Source: Ureibacillus sinduriensis BLB-1 = JCM 15800
GTDB taxonomy: Bacteria > Bacillota > Bacilli > Bacillales_A > Planococcaceae
Assembly: GCF_000772955.1 (NCBI RefSeq)
Contig: NZ_JPVO01000049.1
Coordinates: 62,001 to 126,000 of the forward strand
Direction: 5' to 3'
DNA length: 64,000 nucleotides
A program made the translations under genes and the position numbers. Under the pieces are notes generated by a model. That model had not been told where the DNA came from. It worked only from the letters and a program-made list of their open reading frames with translations, and searched no databases. Of the stretch, positions 54,684 to 63,925 are shown in pieces (position 1 is the first letter of the stretch; each line of letters starts with the position of its first letter).

Positions 54684-55826
54684 ATGAATTTTGAACTATC
54701 AAAAGAACAAGAAATGATTCGTGACATGGTGAAGGAGTTTGCGCAAGAAGAAATCGCTCCTTATGCGCGTGAGTTGGATGAGAAACATGAATTCAGGAAA
54801 GAAAGCTTTGATAAAATGGCGGAGCTCGGCTTATTCGGCATTCCGTTTCCTGAAGAATATGGCGGTTCGGGAGGGGATACAATCTCCTATGCTTTGGCGG
54901 TGGAAGAAATCGGCCGCGCTTGCGGAGGTACGGGCTTGAGCTATGCAGCTGCAGTCAGTCTGGGGGCAACACCATTTTATAACTTTGGGACAGAAGAACA
55001 AAAACAAGAATATCTCGTTCCAATGGCACAAGGAAAGACACTCGGTTCATTTGGACTGACAGAACCGAATGCAGGATCCGATGCAGGGGGCACAAGGACA
55101 AAAGCTCACCTTGACGGTGAAGAATGGGTCATCAACGGTGAAAAATGCTGGATTACAAATGCAAGTTATGCAAGGCAGGTTGTTGTGACAGCGGTAACAG
55201 GTAAGGATGAACGAGGAAAAAACATCATTACGGCCCTTATAGTCCCAACCGACACACCGGGTGTCACTATCCGTTCTGATTATAAAAAGATGGGTGTACG
55301 TGCATCGAATACTTGTGAAATCATTTTGGAAAACGTCCGGGTGCCTCGCGAAAATGTGCTGGGTGATGAAAAGAAAGGGTTCGGTCAGTTCTTGAATACG
55401 CTCGATGGCGGCCGTATTTCAATCGCTGCACTTTCAGTCGGCATTGCACAATCGGCGTTTGAGAAGGCACTGCAATATTCGAAGGAACGTGTACAATTTG
55501 GCCAATCAATCTCAAAGTTGCAGGCAATCCAGTTTAAATTAGCTGACATGGCGATGGAAATCGAACTTGCCCGCAATATGGTAATGAAGGCAGCATGGTT
55601 GAAGGATCATGGGAAGCCGTTCAAAAAAGAAGCGGCTTTTGCGAAGCTTTTTGCCTCTGAGATGGGATTCCGTACGTGCAATCAGGCAATCCAAATCCAT
55701 GGAGGTTCTGGTTATATGGCGGAGTATGATGTGGAACGTCATTTGCGCGATATCAAACTGATGGAAATCGGGGAAGGTACATCCGAAATCCAACGTGTCG
55801 TTATTTCACGACTATTGGGCTGTTAG
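54684..55826 (+). CDS. Acyl-CoA dehydrogenase (YngJ-like, leucine pathway)
   Basis: 380-aa flavoenzyme. Signatures FGLTEPNAGSDAGGT (FAD/substrate) and QIHGGSGYMAEYDVERHLRD are intact; near the end IGEGTSEIQR carries Glu at the catalytic position used by short- and medium-chain enzymes. Classical isovaleryl-CoA dehydrogenases have Ala or Gly there and a Glu elsewhere. The operon context points to isovaleryl-CoA as substrate, while that residue pattern fits a broader short-chain enzyme. AGGGGGAA precedes ATG 54684. Confidence 0.88.
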   Translation: MNFELSKEQEMIRDMVKEFAQEEIAPYARELDEKHEFRKESFDKMAELGLFGIPFPEEYGGSGGDTISYALAVEEIGRACGGTGLSYAAAVSLGATPFYNFGTEEQKQEYLVPMAQGKTLGSFGLTEPNAGSDAGGTRTKAHLDGEEWVINGEKCWITNASYARQVVVTAVTGKDERGKNIITALIVPTDTPGVTIRSDYKKMGVRASNTCEIILENVRVPRENVLGDEKKGFGQFLNTLDGGRISIAALSVGIAQSAFEKALQYSKERVQFGQSISKLQAIQFKLADMAMEIELARNMVMKAAWLKDHGKPFKKEAAFAKLFASEMGFRTCNQAIQIHGGSGYMAEYDVERHLRDIKLMEIGEGTSEIQRVVISRLLGC

Positions 55827-55859
55827 AACTTTGACAAATTCATAGGGGGAGGAATGCGT

Positions 55860-57503
55860 GTGGCAGAATTGGTGTATCAAACGCTTGGTGAGTTGCTAGA
55901 AGAGAAGTGTGAAAAATATCCGGAACGAGAGGCATTGGTTTATACGAACGAAAATTTGCGTATGACCTATGCCCAGTTCAATAAGCACAGTGACTTGGTG
56001 GCAAAAGCCCTTATGGCGATCGGACTGGAGAAAGGCCATCATTTTTCGGTATGGACGACGAATGTACATCAGTGGCCGGGTCTACAGTTCGGTTCGGGTA
56101 AGATGGGTGCGCCGCTAGTAACGGTCAATACAAATTACCGTACAAGTGAATTGGAATTTTTGCTCAAGCAATCCGATTCAAGGGCCATTATCTTAATCGA
56201 CCAGTATCGGGACCATTCTTTTATCGAGACATTATATGAAATTTGCCCAGAATTGAAAGACTGCGAGCCTGGACATTTGCAAAGTGAGCGCCTTCCGCTT
56301 TTGAAAACTGTAATTGTAATAAGTGATCAAAAATATCCCGGCACGTTCAGCTACGATGAATTTTTGGCAAATGGCAGCGGGGTGTCCGATGAACAGCTGG
56401 AGAAGCGCAAACAATCCTTAAAATATGATGATGTCATTAATATTCAATATACATCAGGAACTACCGGTTTCCCTAAAGGCGTTATGCTCAGGCATTCCAA
56501 CCTGATCAATAATGCGATCAATATTGCGGAATGCATGAAGCTGACTCACGAAGACCGTCTTTGCATTCCTGTACCGTTCTTCCACTGTTTCGGATGTGTG
56601 ATCGGAACATTGGCCATCGTTTCCGCTGGAGGCACAATGGTTCCTGTACAAGAATTCCATCCAGAGGAAGTTCTCCGTACTGTAGAAAAAGAAAAATGTA
56701 CGGCGCTGCATGGGGTGCCCACGATGTTTATCAGTGAGCTCAATTTGCCGAATATTAAGGAGTTTGACTTATCATCATTACGGACTGGCGTCATGGCAGG
56801 TTCCAATTGCCCGATTGAAGTGATGAGGGACGTCATCAACATAATGGGAATGGAAGATGTGACAATTTGCTATGGTCAGACTGAATCGTCGCCCGTCATC
56901 ACACAGACCCGAGCGGATGACCCACTCAATCTTAAAGTAGAAACGGTTGGCCGTGCTTTGCCGAATGTTGAAGTGAAAATTGTGAAGCCTGGTACTAACG
57001 AGGAGCTCCCAAGAGGAGAACAAGGCGAAATTTGTGCACGCGGATATGTCGTAATGAAAGGTTATTACAACAATCCAGCTGCAACCGAAGAGGCGATCGA
57101 CAAAGACAACTGGCTTCATACCGGCGACCTTGGCACAATGGATGAAAATGGGTACGTAAGAGTTACCGGTAGACTGAAGGATATGATCATTCGCGGTGGC
57201 GAAAACATCTACCCTCGTGAAATAGAAGAGTTCCTTTATCAACACCCAAAAGTGCTTGATGTGCAGGTGACGGGGGTTCCGGATGAGAAGTACGGAGAGG
57301 AAGCCGTAGCCTGGATTATCCTGAAAGAAGGACAAAATGCGACTGAAGAAGAGATAAAGGAATTCTGTACCGGGAAAATTTCAAGGCATAAGATTCCCCG
57401 TTATGTCTTTTTCATTGACAGCTATCCAATGACAGCGTCGGGGAAAATACAGAAGTTCAAACTTCGTGAACAGTTCAAAGGCTTCGTCAAAACATTGCAG
57501 TAG
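55860..57503 (+). CDS. AMP-dependent acyl-CoA synthetase (YngI-like)
   Basis: 547-aa acyl-CoA ligase, close to B. subtilis YngI along its length. P-loop YTSGTTGFPKGVMLRHSN, core ICYGQTESSPVI, LHTGDLGTMDENGY and TASGKIQKFKLRE lysine motif are all present. GTG 55860 is preferred, seven bases after GGGGGAGG; the ATG at 55854 is too close. It may activate acetoacetate or a branched acid in the same pathway. Confidence 0.88.
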   Translation: MAELVYQTLGELLEEKCEKYPEREALVYTNENLRMTYAQFNKHSDLVAKALMAIGLEKGHHFSVWTTNVHQWPGLQFGSGKMGAPLVTVNTNYRTSELEFLLKQSDSRAIILIDQYRDHSFIETLYEICPELKDCEPGHLQSERLPLLKTVIVISDQKYPGTFSYDEFLANGSGVSDEQLEKRKQSLKYDDVINIQYTSGTTGFPKGVMLRHSNLINNAINIAECMKLTHEDRLCIPVPFFHCFGCVIGTLAIVSAGGTMVPVQEFHPEEVLRTVEKEKCTALHGVPTMFISELNLPNIKEFDLSSLRTGVMAGSNCPIEVMRDVINIMGMEDVTICYGQTESSPVITQTRADDPLNLKVETVGRALPNVEVKIVKPGTNEELPRGEQGEICARGYVVMKGYYNNPAATEEAIDKDNWLHTGDLGTMDENGYVRVTGRLKDMIIRGGENIYPREIEEFLYQHPKVLDVQVTGVPDEKYGEEAVAWIILKEGQNATEEEIKEFCTGKISRHKIPRYVFFIDSYPMTASGKIQKFKLREQFKGFVKTLQ

Positions 57504-57514
57504 GAGGGTGGATT

Positions 57515-58876
57515 ATGTTCAAAAAAGTACTCATTGCGAATCGGGGAGAAATTGCAAGACGCATCATAAAAACTTGCAAAAGACTGGGCATCGACACAGT
57601 GGCGATTTATTCAGAAGCCGATGCGAACAGCCTTCATGTTAAAGAGGCAACAGAAAGCTTCTGTATAGGCAAACCGCCTGTCGCTCAAAGTTATTTGAAT
57701 ATTGATGCCATTCTGGATGTGGCAAAGCAGACAAATGCCGATGCAATACATCCGGGTTACGGATTATTATCCGAGAATGCCAACTTTGCAAAAAGGGTGG
57801 AAGACGAAGGGTTGACGTTTATCGGACCTAAGTCGGATGTCATTAAAATGATGGGCAGCAAACTGGAAGCGCGTAAAACGATGGAACAAGCCGGTGTGCC
57901 GATTGTGCAAGGTGTCAATGATCCGATTGCCGATACGGATGAAGCAGCAAAAATAGCCGGGGAAATTGGCTATCCGGTTATGCTGAAAGCTTCTGCCGGG
58001 GGCGGCGGAATCGGAATGCAGCTAGTGAACAATGAGGAGGAGCTTCGCAAAGCATTTGAAGGCAATCAAAAACGTGCACAAAGCTTTTTCGGAGATGGCA
58101 CAATGTTCATCGAAAAATTTATTGCAGAGCCGCATCATATCGAAGTGCAGGTGCTGGCTGATGAACATGGAAATGTCGTCCCAATTTTCGAGCGCGAATG
58201 CTCCATCCAAAGGCGCAATCAAAAGGTTGTGGAGGAAGCACCGTCACCATTCATATCCGAAGAAACACGTAAGAAAATGCTTGATGCCGCTGTGGATGCA
58301 GCAAAGCATATCGGTTATACAAATGCGGGAACGATCGAGTTTCTTGTAGACCGGGAGCAAAACTTCTATTTCCTTGAAATGAATACTAGGCTCCAAGTAG
58401 AACATCCGGTAACGGAGGAGATTACAGGACTGGACCTTGTGGAACAGCAGCTGAAGGTTGCCGATGGCGAGAAGCTTGCTTTTACAAGGGAGGACATCCA
58501 GAAAAAAGGGCATGCAATCGAGGTGCGAATTTATGCTGAGCACCCGGTGACATTCTATCCATCACCAGGAAAAATCACGAAACTTGAATTGCCACAGGGT
58601 GAAGGAATCCGCCATGAGATAGCAGTAGAAAGCGGGAGCGATGTTACACCATTCTACGATCCAATGATTGCAAAGTTGGTCGTGTTTGGAAAGACGCGGG
58701 AAGAAGCATGTGCAAAATTGGCGGATGCTTTACGTAACTATGAAGTCGAGGGAATCCAAACAAATATACCGATGTTATTGGAAACGGTGACACATGAACA
58801 GTTCCAAAAAGGCATGACAACGACGAAGTTTGTAGAGGAATATTATTTACCAAAAGTAACAACAGTCGGTAAATAA
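57515..58876 (+). CDS. Biotin carboxylase subunit of acyl-CoA carboxylase (YngH-like)
   Basis: 453-aa ATP-grasp enzyme that carboxylates biotin with bicarbonate. KKVLIANRGEIARRIIKTCKRLGI start, the glycine-rich KASAGGGGIGMQ loop, ERECSIQRRNQKVVEEAPSP and FLEMNTRLQVEHPVTE are diagnostic. AGGAGGG precedes ATG 57515. Next come a separate biotin carrier and, three genes on, the carboxyltransferase, together making a methylcrotonyl-CoA carboxylase. Confidence 0.92.
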   Translation: MFKKVLIANRGEIARRIIKTCKRLGIDTVAIYSEADANSLHVKEATESFCIGKPPVAQSYLNIDAILDVAKQTNADAIHPGYGLLSENANFAKRVEDEGLTFIGPKSDVIKMMGSKLEARKTMEQAGVPIVQGVNDPIADTDEAAKIAGEIGYPVMLKASAGGGGIGMQLVNNEEELRKAFEGNQKRAQSFFGDGTMFIEKFIAEPHHIEVQVLADEHGNVVPIFERECSIQRRNQKVVEEAPSPFISEETRKKMLDAAVDAAKHIGYTNAGTIEFLVDREQNFYFLEMNTRLQVEHPVTEEITGLDLVEQQLKVADGEKLAFTREDIQKKGHAIEVRIYAEHPVTFYPSPGKITKLELPQGEGIRHEIAVESGSDVTPFYDPMIAKLVVFGKTREEACAKLADALRNYEVEGIQTNIPMLLETVTHEQFQKGMTTTKFVEEYYLPKVTTVGK

Positions 58877-58968
58877 GACGAGAAGTGGCGCGAATGATTG
58901 GACTTTGGCGAGAACATATCGAACGCGTGCCGCTTCTCTACATTCTATATTACGCGGAGGGAAAATAT

Positions 58969-59181
58969 ATGACAATAGTAAAAGCAACGATGGCAGGGAC
59001 AGTATGGAAGGTTTTGGTGACGGAAGGGGAGCAAGTGGCAGCTGATCAGGACGTTGTCATTTTAGAATCCATGAAAATGGAAATTCCGATTGCTACGGAA
59101 GAAGCAGGAACAGTAAAACGCATTATTGCTTCGGAAGGGGATTTTATTAACGTAGACGATGATTTGCTTGAAATTGAATAA
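58969..59181 (+). CDS. Biotin/lipoyl attachment protein (YngHB-like)
   Basis: 70-aa stand-alone biotin carrier. Biotin is expected on Lys36 in ESMKMEIP (Ser replaces the usual Ala before Met). GGAGGG precedes ATG 58969. B. subtilis YngHB has the same size and place. It links the biotin carboxylase and carboxyltransferase subunits of the methylcrotonyl-CoA carboxylase. Confidence 0.92.
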   Translation: MTIVKATMAGTVWKVLVTEGEQVAADQDVVILESMKMEIPIATEEAGTVKRIIASEGDFINVDDDLLEIE

Positions 59182-59195
59182 GGGGAGTGTAGCCC

Positions 59196-60116
59196 ATGCA
59201 GCTGCCGAAACAAGTACAAATTAAAGAAGTCGGACCACGCGATGGATTGCAAAATGAAACGTTGTTCATTCCAAGTGCCGACAAAGTCAGCCTTGTTAAT
59301 CGGTTAAGTGAAACAGGACTGAATTATATTGAAGTGACGAGCTTCGTGCATCCAAAATGGATCCCGCAACTTGCAGACGCTGTAGAGGTATTGAAAGAAA
59401 TTAAGCGAAACACCGACGTTACTTACGCTGCACTTGTACCGAACAGCAAGGGGCTGGAAAGGGCACTTCAAGCTGAAGTCGATGAAGTAAGCATCTTTAT
59501 GTCAGCAAGTGAGGGACATAACAAAGCGAACATCAATAAATCCATCGATGAGACGTTTCCTGTATTGAAAGAAGTGGTGGATGGCGCCCTGGCTGCCGGC
59601 AAGACGGTAAGGGGTTATATTTCCACCGTCATTTCTTGCCCTCATGATGGCTATACAAAACCAGAACAAGTCGTGTACGTGGCTGAAAAATTATTTGATC
59701 TGGGTGTTTCGGAAATATCGCTCGGCGATACAATCGGCGTCGGGGTACCGACACAAGTGGATGCCCTGTTGGTGGAAATGTTGCGTCATTTCAAAGCGGA
59801 TCGGCTTGCAATGCATTTTCACGACACACGCGGTACGGCATTGGCAAATGTTATGGCGAGTCTTGCGCACGGCATTACGAAATTCGACAGTGCCATCGGG
59901 GGACTTGGCGGCTGCCCGTATGCGAAAGGGGCAACAGGCAATGTGGCGACTGAGGATCTATTGTATTTACTTCATAGGATGGGCATCGAAACAGGCGTCA
60001 ACCTGGATAAAATCCAGAAAACAGCACTCTATATGGAGCAGATTGTCGGTAAAAAACTATCATCCAAACTGGTGGCAATAGCACGGGGGGAGGAACAATC
60101 ATGCGAAATTTCGTAA
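59196..60116 (+). CDS. Hydroxymethylglutaryl-CoA lyase (YngG-like)
   Basis: 306-aa TIM-barrel lyase splitting HMG-CoA into acetyl-CoA and acetoacetate. EVGPRDGLQNE near the start, the metal His pair in LAMHFHDTRGTALAN, and catalytic Cys in GLGGCPYAKGATGNV are present. GGGGAGTG precedes ATG 59196. The C-terminus overlaps the next gene by 16 bases. Confidence 0.94.
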   Translation: MQLPKQVQIKEVGPRDGLQNETLFIPSADKVSLVNRLSETGLNYIEVTSFVHPKWIPQLADAVEVLKEIKRNTDVTYAALVPNSKGLERALQAEVDEVSIFMSASEGHNKANINKSIDETFPVLKEVVDGALAAGKTVRGYISTVISCPHDGYTKPEQVVYVAEKLFDLGVSEISLGDTIGVGVPTQVDALLVEMLRHFKADRLAMHFHDTRGTALANVMASLAHGITKFDSAIGGLGGCPYAKGATGNVATEDLLYLLHRMGIETGVNLDKIQKTALYMEQIVGKKLSSKLVAIARGEEQSCEIS

Positions 60117-60880
60117 CAGTGGAGATACAAGATGGTGTAGCAGTCATTCAATTTACCAGAAGTGAGGCCGCCAACGCGTTATCCGTTCAAATGTTACATG
60201 AAATCAACGAGGTGTTGGAAGAGATTCACTATAATCGTTTCATCCGTGCCGTCATTGTTACAGGCGCTGGAGAAAAAGCATTTTGTGCGGGTGCGGACTT
60301 GAAGGAACGAAAAGGAATGAATGAAGAAGAGACCCGTAAAACGATTGCCTTGATCGGCAAAACCGTGAATCACTTTGAAGCGCTTGCCCAGCCTGTCATA
60401 GCGGCGATAAATGGGGTCGCATTTGGCGGGGGTCTTGAGCTTGCACTTGCATGTGATATTCGAATGGCCAGCAGCACGGCGAAACTCGGATTGACTGAAA
60501 CCGCTCTAGGGATCATCCCGGGTGCGGGGGGGACGCAGCGACTCCCTCGCCTTATTGGGATCGGGAAGGCGAAGGAACTGATTTATACAGCCCGGCGAAT
60601 ATCGGCAGAGGAAGCATACCGATACGGGATTGTGGAGCACATCGTGGAACCGCAAGAACTGCTCGATCAGGCCAAAATTCTCGCACACGAGATAGGAAAA
60701 AATGCGCCTCTTTCACTCATTCAAGCGAAAACAGCCATCAATCAGGGGATGCAGACGGATATTTCGACTGGACTGCAGATCGAAACATTAGCTTATAGCC
60801 GTTTACTCCAAACGGAAGACCGTTTGGAAGGATTAAAAGCTTTTCAGGAGAAACGCTCACCAGTCTATCATGGCAAATAA
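60101..60880 (+). CDS. Enoyl-CoA hydratase, probable methylglutaconyl-CoA hydratase (YngF-like)
   Basis: 259-aa crotonase. AFCAGADLKERKGM and GVAFGGGLELALACDIR form the oxyanion hole; LTETALGIIPGAGGTQRLPR holds the catalytic glutamate. GGGGGAGGAA lies before ATG 60101, inside the preceding gene's end. Pathway position (between carboxylase and HMG-CoA lyase steps) gives 3-methylglutaconyl-CoA as expected substrate. Confidence 0.9.
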   Translation: MRNFVTVEIQDGVAVIQFTRSEAANALSVQMLHEINEVLEEIHYNRFIRAVIVTGAGEKAFCAGADLKERKGMNEEETRKTIALIGKTVNHFEALAQPVIAAINGVAFGGGLELALACDIRMASSTAKLGLTETALGIIPGAGGTQRLPRLIGIGKAKELIYTARRISAEEAYRYGIVEHIVEPQELLDQAKILAHEIGKNAPLSLIQAKTAINQGMQTDISTGLQIETLAYSRLLQTEDRLEGLKAFQEKRSPVYHGK

Positions 60881-60895
60881 AGGGGGATGGGAGAA

Positions 60896-62434
60896 ATGAC
60901 AAAATTGACAGCTGATAAGAATTATCAACAAATGAAAGATACCGTGTTAAAAGGCGGTCATGAAAAATACCATGAGAAAAATAAGGAACAGGGGAAATTA
61001 TTTGTTCGCGAGCGTCTGGAGCTGCTGTTTGACGAGGGGTTAATGGCCGAGGATGGAACGTTTGCCAATGTACTTGCAGGCGACCTACCTGCAGATGGCG
61101 TCGTCACGGGTATCGGAAAAATCCACGGACGGACTGTGTGTGTAATGGCAAATGATTCAACAGTCAAAGCAGGCTCTTGGGGAAAAAGGACGGTCGAGAA
61201 AATTATACGAATCCAGGAGACTGCCGAAAAATTAGGGGTACCACTCTTTTACTTGGTGGATTCGGCAGGTGCGCGTATTACGGATCAGTTGGAAATGTTC
61301 CCGGGCCGTCGTGGAGCAGGCCGGATTTTTTATAATCAGGTGAAATTGTCGGGCCGCATTCCGCAAATCTGTCTACTATTCGGCCCTTCAGCAGCGGGCG
61401 GCGCGTACATCCCTGCCTTTTGCGATGTGGTTGTCATGGTGGAAGGGAATGCCTCCATGTATTTAGGCTCGCCCCGTATGGCGGAAATGGTTATTGGGGA
61501 AAAAGTCGATCTTGAAACGATGGGCGGCGCGAAAATGCACTGTTCGGTTTCGGGCTGCGGCGATGTGCTTGCAAAAACGGAGGAAGAGGCAATTGCCTAT
61601 GCAAGACAGTACATTAGCTATTTCCCGGATAACTTCAAAAATAAGCCGAAAGTGGAAGAGCCAAAACTACCCGCAACGTTTGAGAAATCCATTGAGGAAA
61701 TTATCCCGGAAAATCAAAACGCGGCGTTTAACATGTACCACTTGATTGACCGGATTATCGATGAAGGTTCTTTCTGTGAAGTGAAAAAGCTATTCGCATC
61801 TGAAATCATCACCGGCTTTGCGCGCATCAATGGCCAGTCTGTCGGCATTATTGCCAATCAGCCCCGGGTCAAAGGCGGCGTGTTATTCCATGATTCAGCA
61901 GACAAGGCAGCGAAATTCATCAGCCTATGTGATGCGTTCCATATCCCGCTTCTCTTCCTGGCAGATGTTCCGGGATTCATGATTGGTACACAGGTCGAGA
62001 AGATGGGGATAATCCGCCATGGTGCGAAGATGATTTTTGCGATGAGTGAAGCAACTGTGCCGAAAATTACTGTCATTGTCCGCAAGGCCTATGGTGCAGG
62101 ACTTTATGCGATGGCCGGCCCAGCTTTCGAACCGGATGTATGCATTGCATTGACAGGCGCACAAATTGCAGTAATGGGCCCGGAAGCCGCAGTGAATGCG
62201 GTCTATGCCAACAAGATTGCAGCATTGCCTAAAGAGGAACAGGCAGCATTTATTGAACAGCAGCGTGAAGAATACCGAAAAGAAATTGATGTGTACCGAC
62301 TTGCGTCCGAGTTGATTATCGATGATATCATTGAACCGAATGAACTTCGCAGGACGTTGGAGCTTCGCCTAGAAGCCTATAAATCGAAAAACCAGACATT
62401 CACGGAGCGCAAACATGGTGTTAGTCCGGTATAA
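60896..62434 (+). CDS. Acyl-CoA carboxylase carboxyltransferase subunit (YngE-like)
   Basis: 512-aa carboxyltransferase transferring CO2 from biotin to 3-methylcrotonyl-CoA. Acetyl-CoA-carboxylase beta-type motifs DSAGARITDQLEMFPGRRGAG, FGPSAAGGAYIPAFCD and VPGFMIGTQVEKMGIIRHGAKMIFA-region residues are intact. ATG 60896 is preferred, with GGGGG upstream; ATG 60887 lies inside that purine run. Last gene of the operon. Confidence 0.92.
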   Translation: MTKLTADKNYQQMKDTVLKGGHEKYHEKNKEQGKLFVRERLELLFDEGLMAEDGTFANVLAGDLPADGVVTGIGKIHGRTVCVMANDSTVKAGSWGKRTVEKIIRIQETAEKLGVPLFYLVDSAGARITDQLEMFPGRRGAGRIFYNQVKLSGRIPQICLLFGPSAAGGAYIPAFCDVVVMVEGNASMYLGSPRMAEMVIGEKVDLETMGGAKMHCSVSGCGDVLAKTEEEAIAYARQYISYFPDNFKNKPKVEEPKLPATFEKSIEEIIPENQNAAFNMYHLIDRIIDEGSFCEVKKLFASEIITGFARINGQSVGIIANQPRVKGGVLFHDSADKAAKFISLCDAFHIPLLFLADVPGFMIGTQVEKMGIIRHGAKMIFAMSEATVPKITVIVRKAYGAGLYAMAGPAFEPDVCIALTGAQIAVMGPEAAVNAVYANKIAALPKEEQAAFIEQQREEYRKEIDVYRLASELIIDDIIEPNELRRTLELRLEAYKSKNQTFTERKHGVSPV

Positions 62435-62480
62435 CACACCCGATAGTTTATTTTCCCGCTGAAAATTAAATTATAGTAAA

Positions 62481-62512
62481 GAAGGGTGCCTCAACCATTT
62501 GGAGGCACCTTC
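62481..62512 (+). terminator. First terminator-like hairpin after the operon
   Basis: AAGGGTGCCTC and GAGGCACCTT pair across AACCATTTG. There is no T run; the same sequence recurs at 62711. Confidence 0.6.
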
Positions 62513-62514
62513 AG

Positions 62515-62559
62515 AGTGTAGACAAAGTCGATCTTCGACTTTGTCTACACTTTTTTTTA
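62515..62559 (+). terminator. Main terminator, 17-bp perfect stem
   Basis: AGTGTAGACAAAGTCGA (62515-62531) pairs without mismatch with TCGACTTTGTCTACACT (62535-62551), then TTTTTTT. The strongest terminator of the window. Confidence 0.92.
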
Positions 62560-62586
62560 GTCTATTTCCTTCAACGGAAAATTACC

Positions 62587-62712
62587 CAGACTGTCTTGAA
62601 AACGCTTGGCAGACAAGGCGGGCAGTCGAGTGAAGACCCGAATAGAACAAAACGTTCATGAGGGGACGAGCGAGACAACCAACGCAGGATGAAAGCGTTT
62701 GTCAACAGTCTG
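62587..62712. repeat. Structured 126-bp intergenic element
   Basis: CAGACTGT-cttg-AAAACGCTT (62587-62607) pairs with AAGCGTTT-gtca-ACAGTCTG (62693-62712), enclosing about 85 bases with an inner GAAC/GTTC hairpin flanked by CCC and GGGG. Its base composition is richer in G and C than nearby gaps, and it has no convincing ORF. Candidate dispersed repeat or small RNA. Confidence 0.55.
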
Positions 62713-62745
62713 AAGGTGCCTCAACCATTATGAGGCACCTTTTTA
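62713..62745 (+). terminator. Terminator closing the structured element
   Basis: AAGGTGCCTCA and TGAGGCACCTT pair across ACCATTA and run into TTTTA. Near-duplicate of the hairpin at 62481. Confidence 0.8.
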
Positions 62746-62950
62746 TGTTGTTGGCGGTTCGAATCGGTTTATGGAGAATTCCCAACTGAAGTGCGCTCCA
62801 TTCATTCTCGAAAGAAGCAATCAGGCCGCAAGATTTATTGCACCGTTCCCTTCGATTTGGTACAAGATTAAATACAATCTATGTGTAACATGTTAAAATA
62901 GGTACTATATGCCAAGTGTATGGATCACAGGTTGATAGGGGGTAATGAGT
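62746..62950. other. Gap before hprK
   Basis: About 200 bases with no supported ORF. A strong promoter is not obvious; TAAAAT near 62895 is a possible -10. Confidence 0.3.
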
Positions 62951-63886
62951 ATGCAGGTAACGACAAAGGAAGTCGTAGAAAAATTCAATTTAACGCTAGT
63001 AAGCGGGCATGAAGGGATTGGCCGTTATATTACAACGAGTGATATTTCGAGGCCAGGACTTGAAATGGCAGGCTATTTTACACATTATCCTGCAAATCGG
63101 GTTCAGTTAATCGGCAAAACTGAATTATCTTTTTTTGAAATGCTCCCAACGGAATTAAAAAAGGAGCGGATGTTGAAACTTTGCTCACATGAAACTCCCG
63201 CTATCGTCGTTTCACGAGGTTTGGAAGTGCCGGTGGAATTGATTGCCGCTTCCAATGAAAATGATGTTCCGGTATTGAGCACCTCAATGAAAACTTCAAG
63301 TTTCTCCAGTAGGTTGACGAATTTCCTGGAAAGTGAATTAGCGCCAACAGCAGCTGTGCATGGAGTGCTGGTCGATGTATATGGAATAGGCGTTTTAATT
63401 ATCGGAAAAAGCGGTGTTGGTAAAAGTGAAACAGCCCTGGAGCTCATAAAAAAGGGACATCGGCTAGTTGCGGATGATTGTGTTGAAATCCGCCAAGAAA
63501 CGGAAGACTTGATCATCGGCAGTCCACCACCTCTCTTGGAGCATCTTCTGGAAATCCGGGGGATTGGCATCATCGATATCATGACCTTGTTCGGCGCCAG
63601 TGCAATCCGTCCAACAAAACGAATTACATTAATCATTGAGCTGGAAAACTGGGATCCGGATAAAACCTATGATCGATTAGGTTTGGATGAAGAGAAAATG
63701 AAAATCATTGATACAGAAATTACCAAATTAACGATTCCTGTCCAACCAGGACGAAATGTATCTGTAATTATAGAGGTAGCAGCGATGAATTACCGATTGA
63801 AAAAAATGGGTGTAAACGCGGCACAGGAATTTTCCAGGAGATTAGATGAAGTCATCGCAATTCAAGATGAGATGGATGACTATTAA
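62951..63886 (+). CDS. hprK: HPr kinase/phosphorylase
   Basis: About 311-aa bifunctional enzyme that phosphorylates Ser46 of HPr and reverses it, the sensor of carbon catabolite control. Walker A GKSGVGKS at 152-159 and the family signature [17 protein letters not shown] are intact; N-terminal domain residues 1-130. ATG 62951 lies eight bases after GGGGG; ATG 62945 is too close. lgt follows 39 bases on, as in B. subtilis. Confidence 0.95.
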   Translation: MQVTTKEVVEKFNLTLVSGHEGIGRYITTSDISRPGLEMAGYFTHYPANRVQLIGKTELSFFEMLPTELKKERMLKLCSHETPAIVVSRGLEVPVELIAASNENDVPVLSTSMKTSSFSSRLTNFLESELAPTAAVHGVLVDVYGIGVLIIGKSGVGKSETALELIKKGHRLVADDCVEIRQETEDLIIGSPPPLLEHLLEIRGIGIIDIMTLFGASAIRPTKRITLIIELENWDPDKTYDRLGLDEEKMKIIDTEITKLTIPVQPGRNVSVIIEVAAMNYRLKKMGVNAAQEFSRRLDEVIAIQDEMDDY

Positions 63887-63925
63887 CGCCTTAATAAGGA
63901 TGTTCTAGATGAGAGGGGTATTTAA

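Noticed and set aside
56778-57335. Minus-strand open frame of 185 codons
   Set aside because: Antisense to the acyl-CoA synthetase; the plus strand carries all catalytic motifs.
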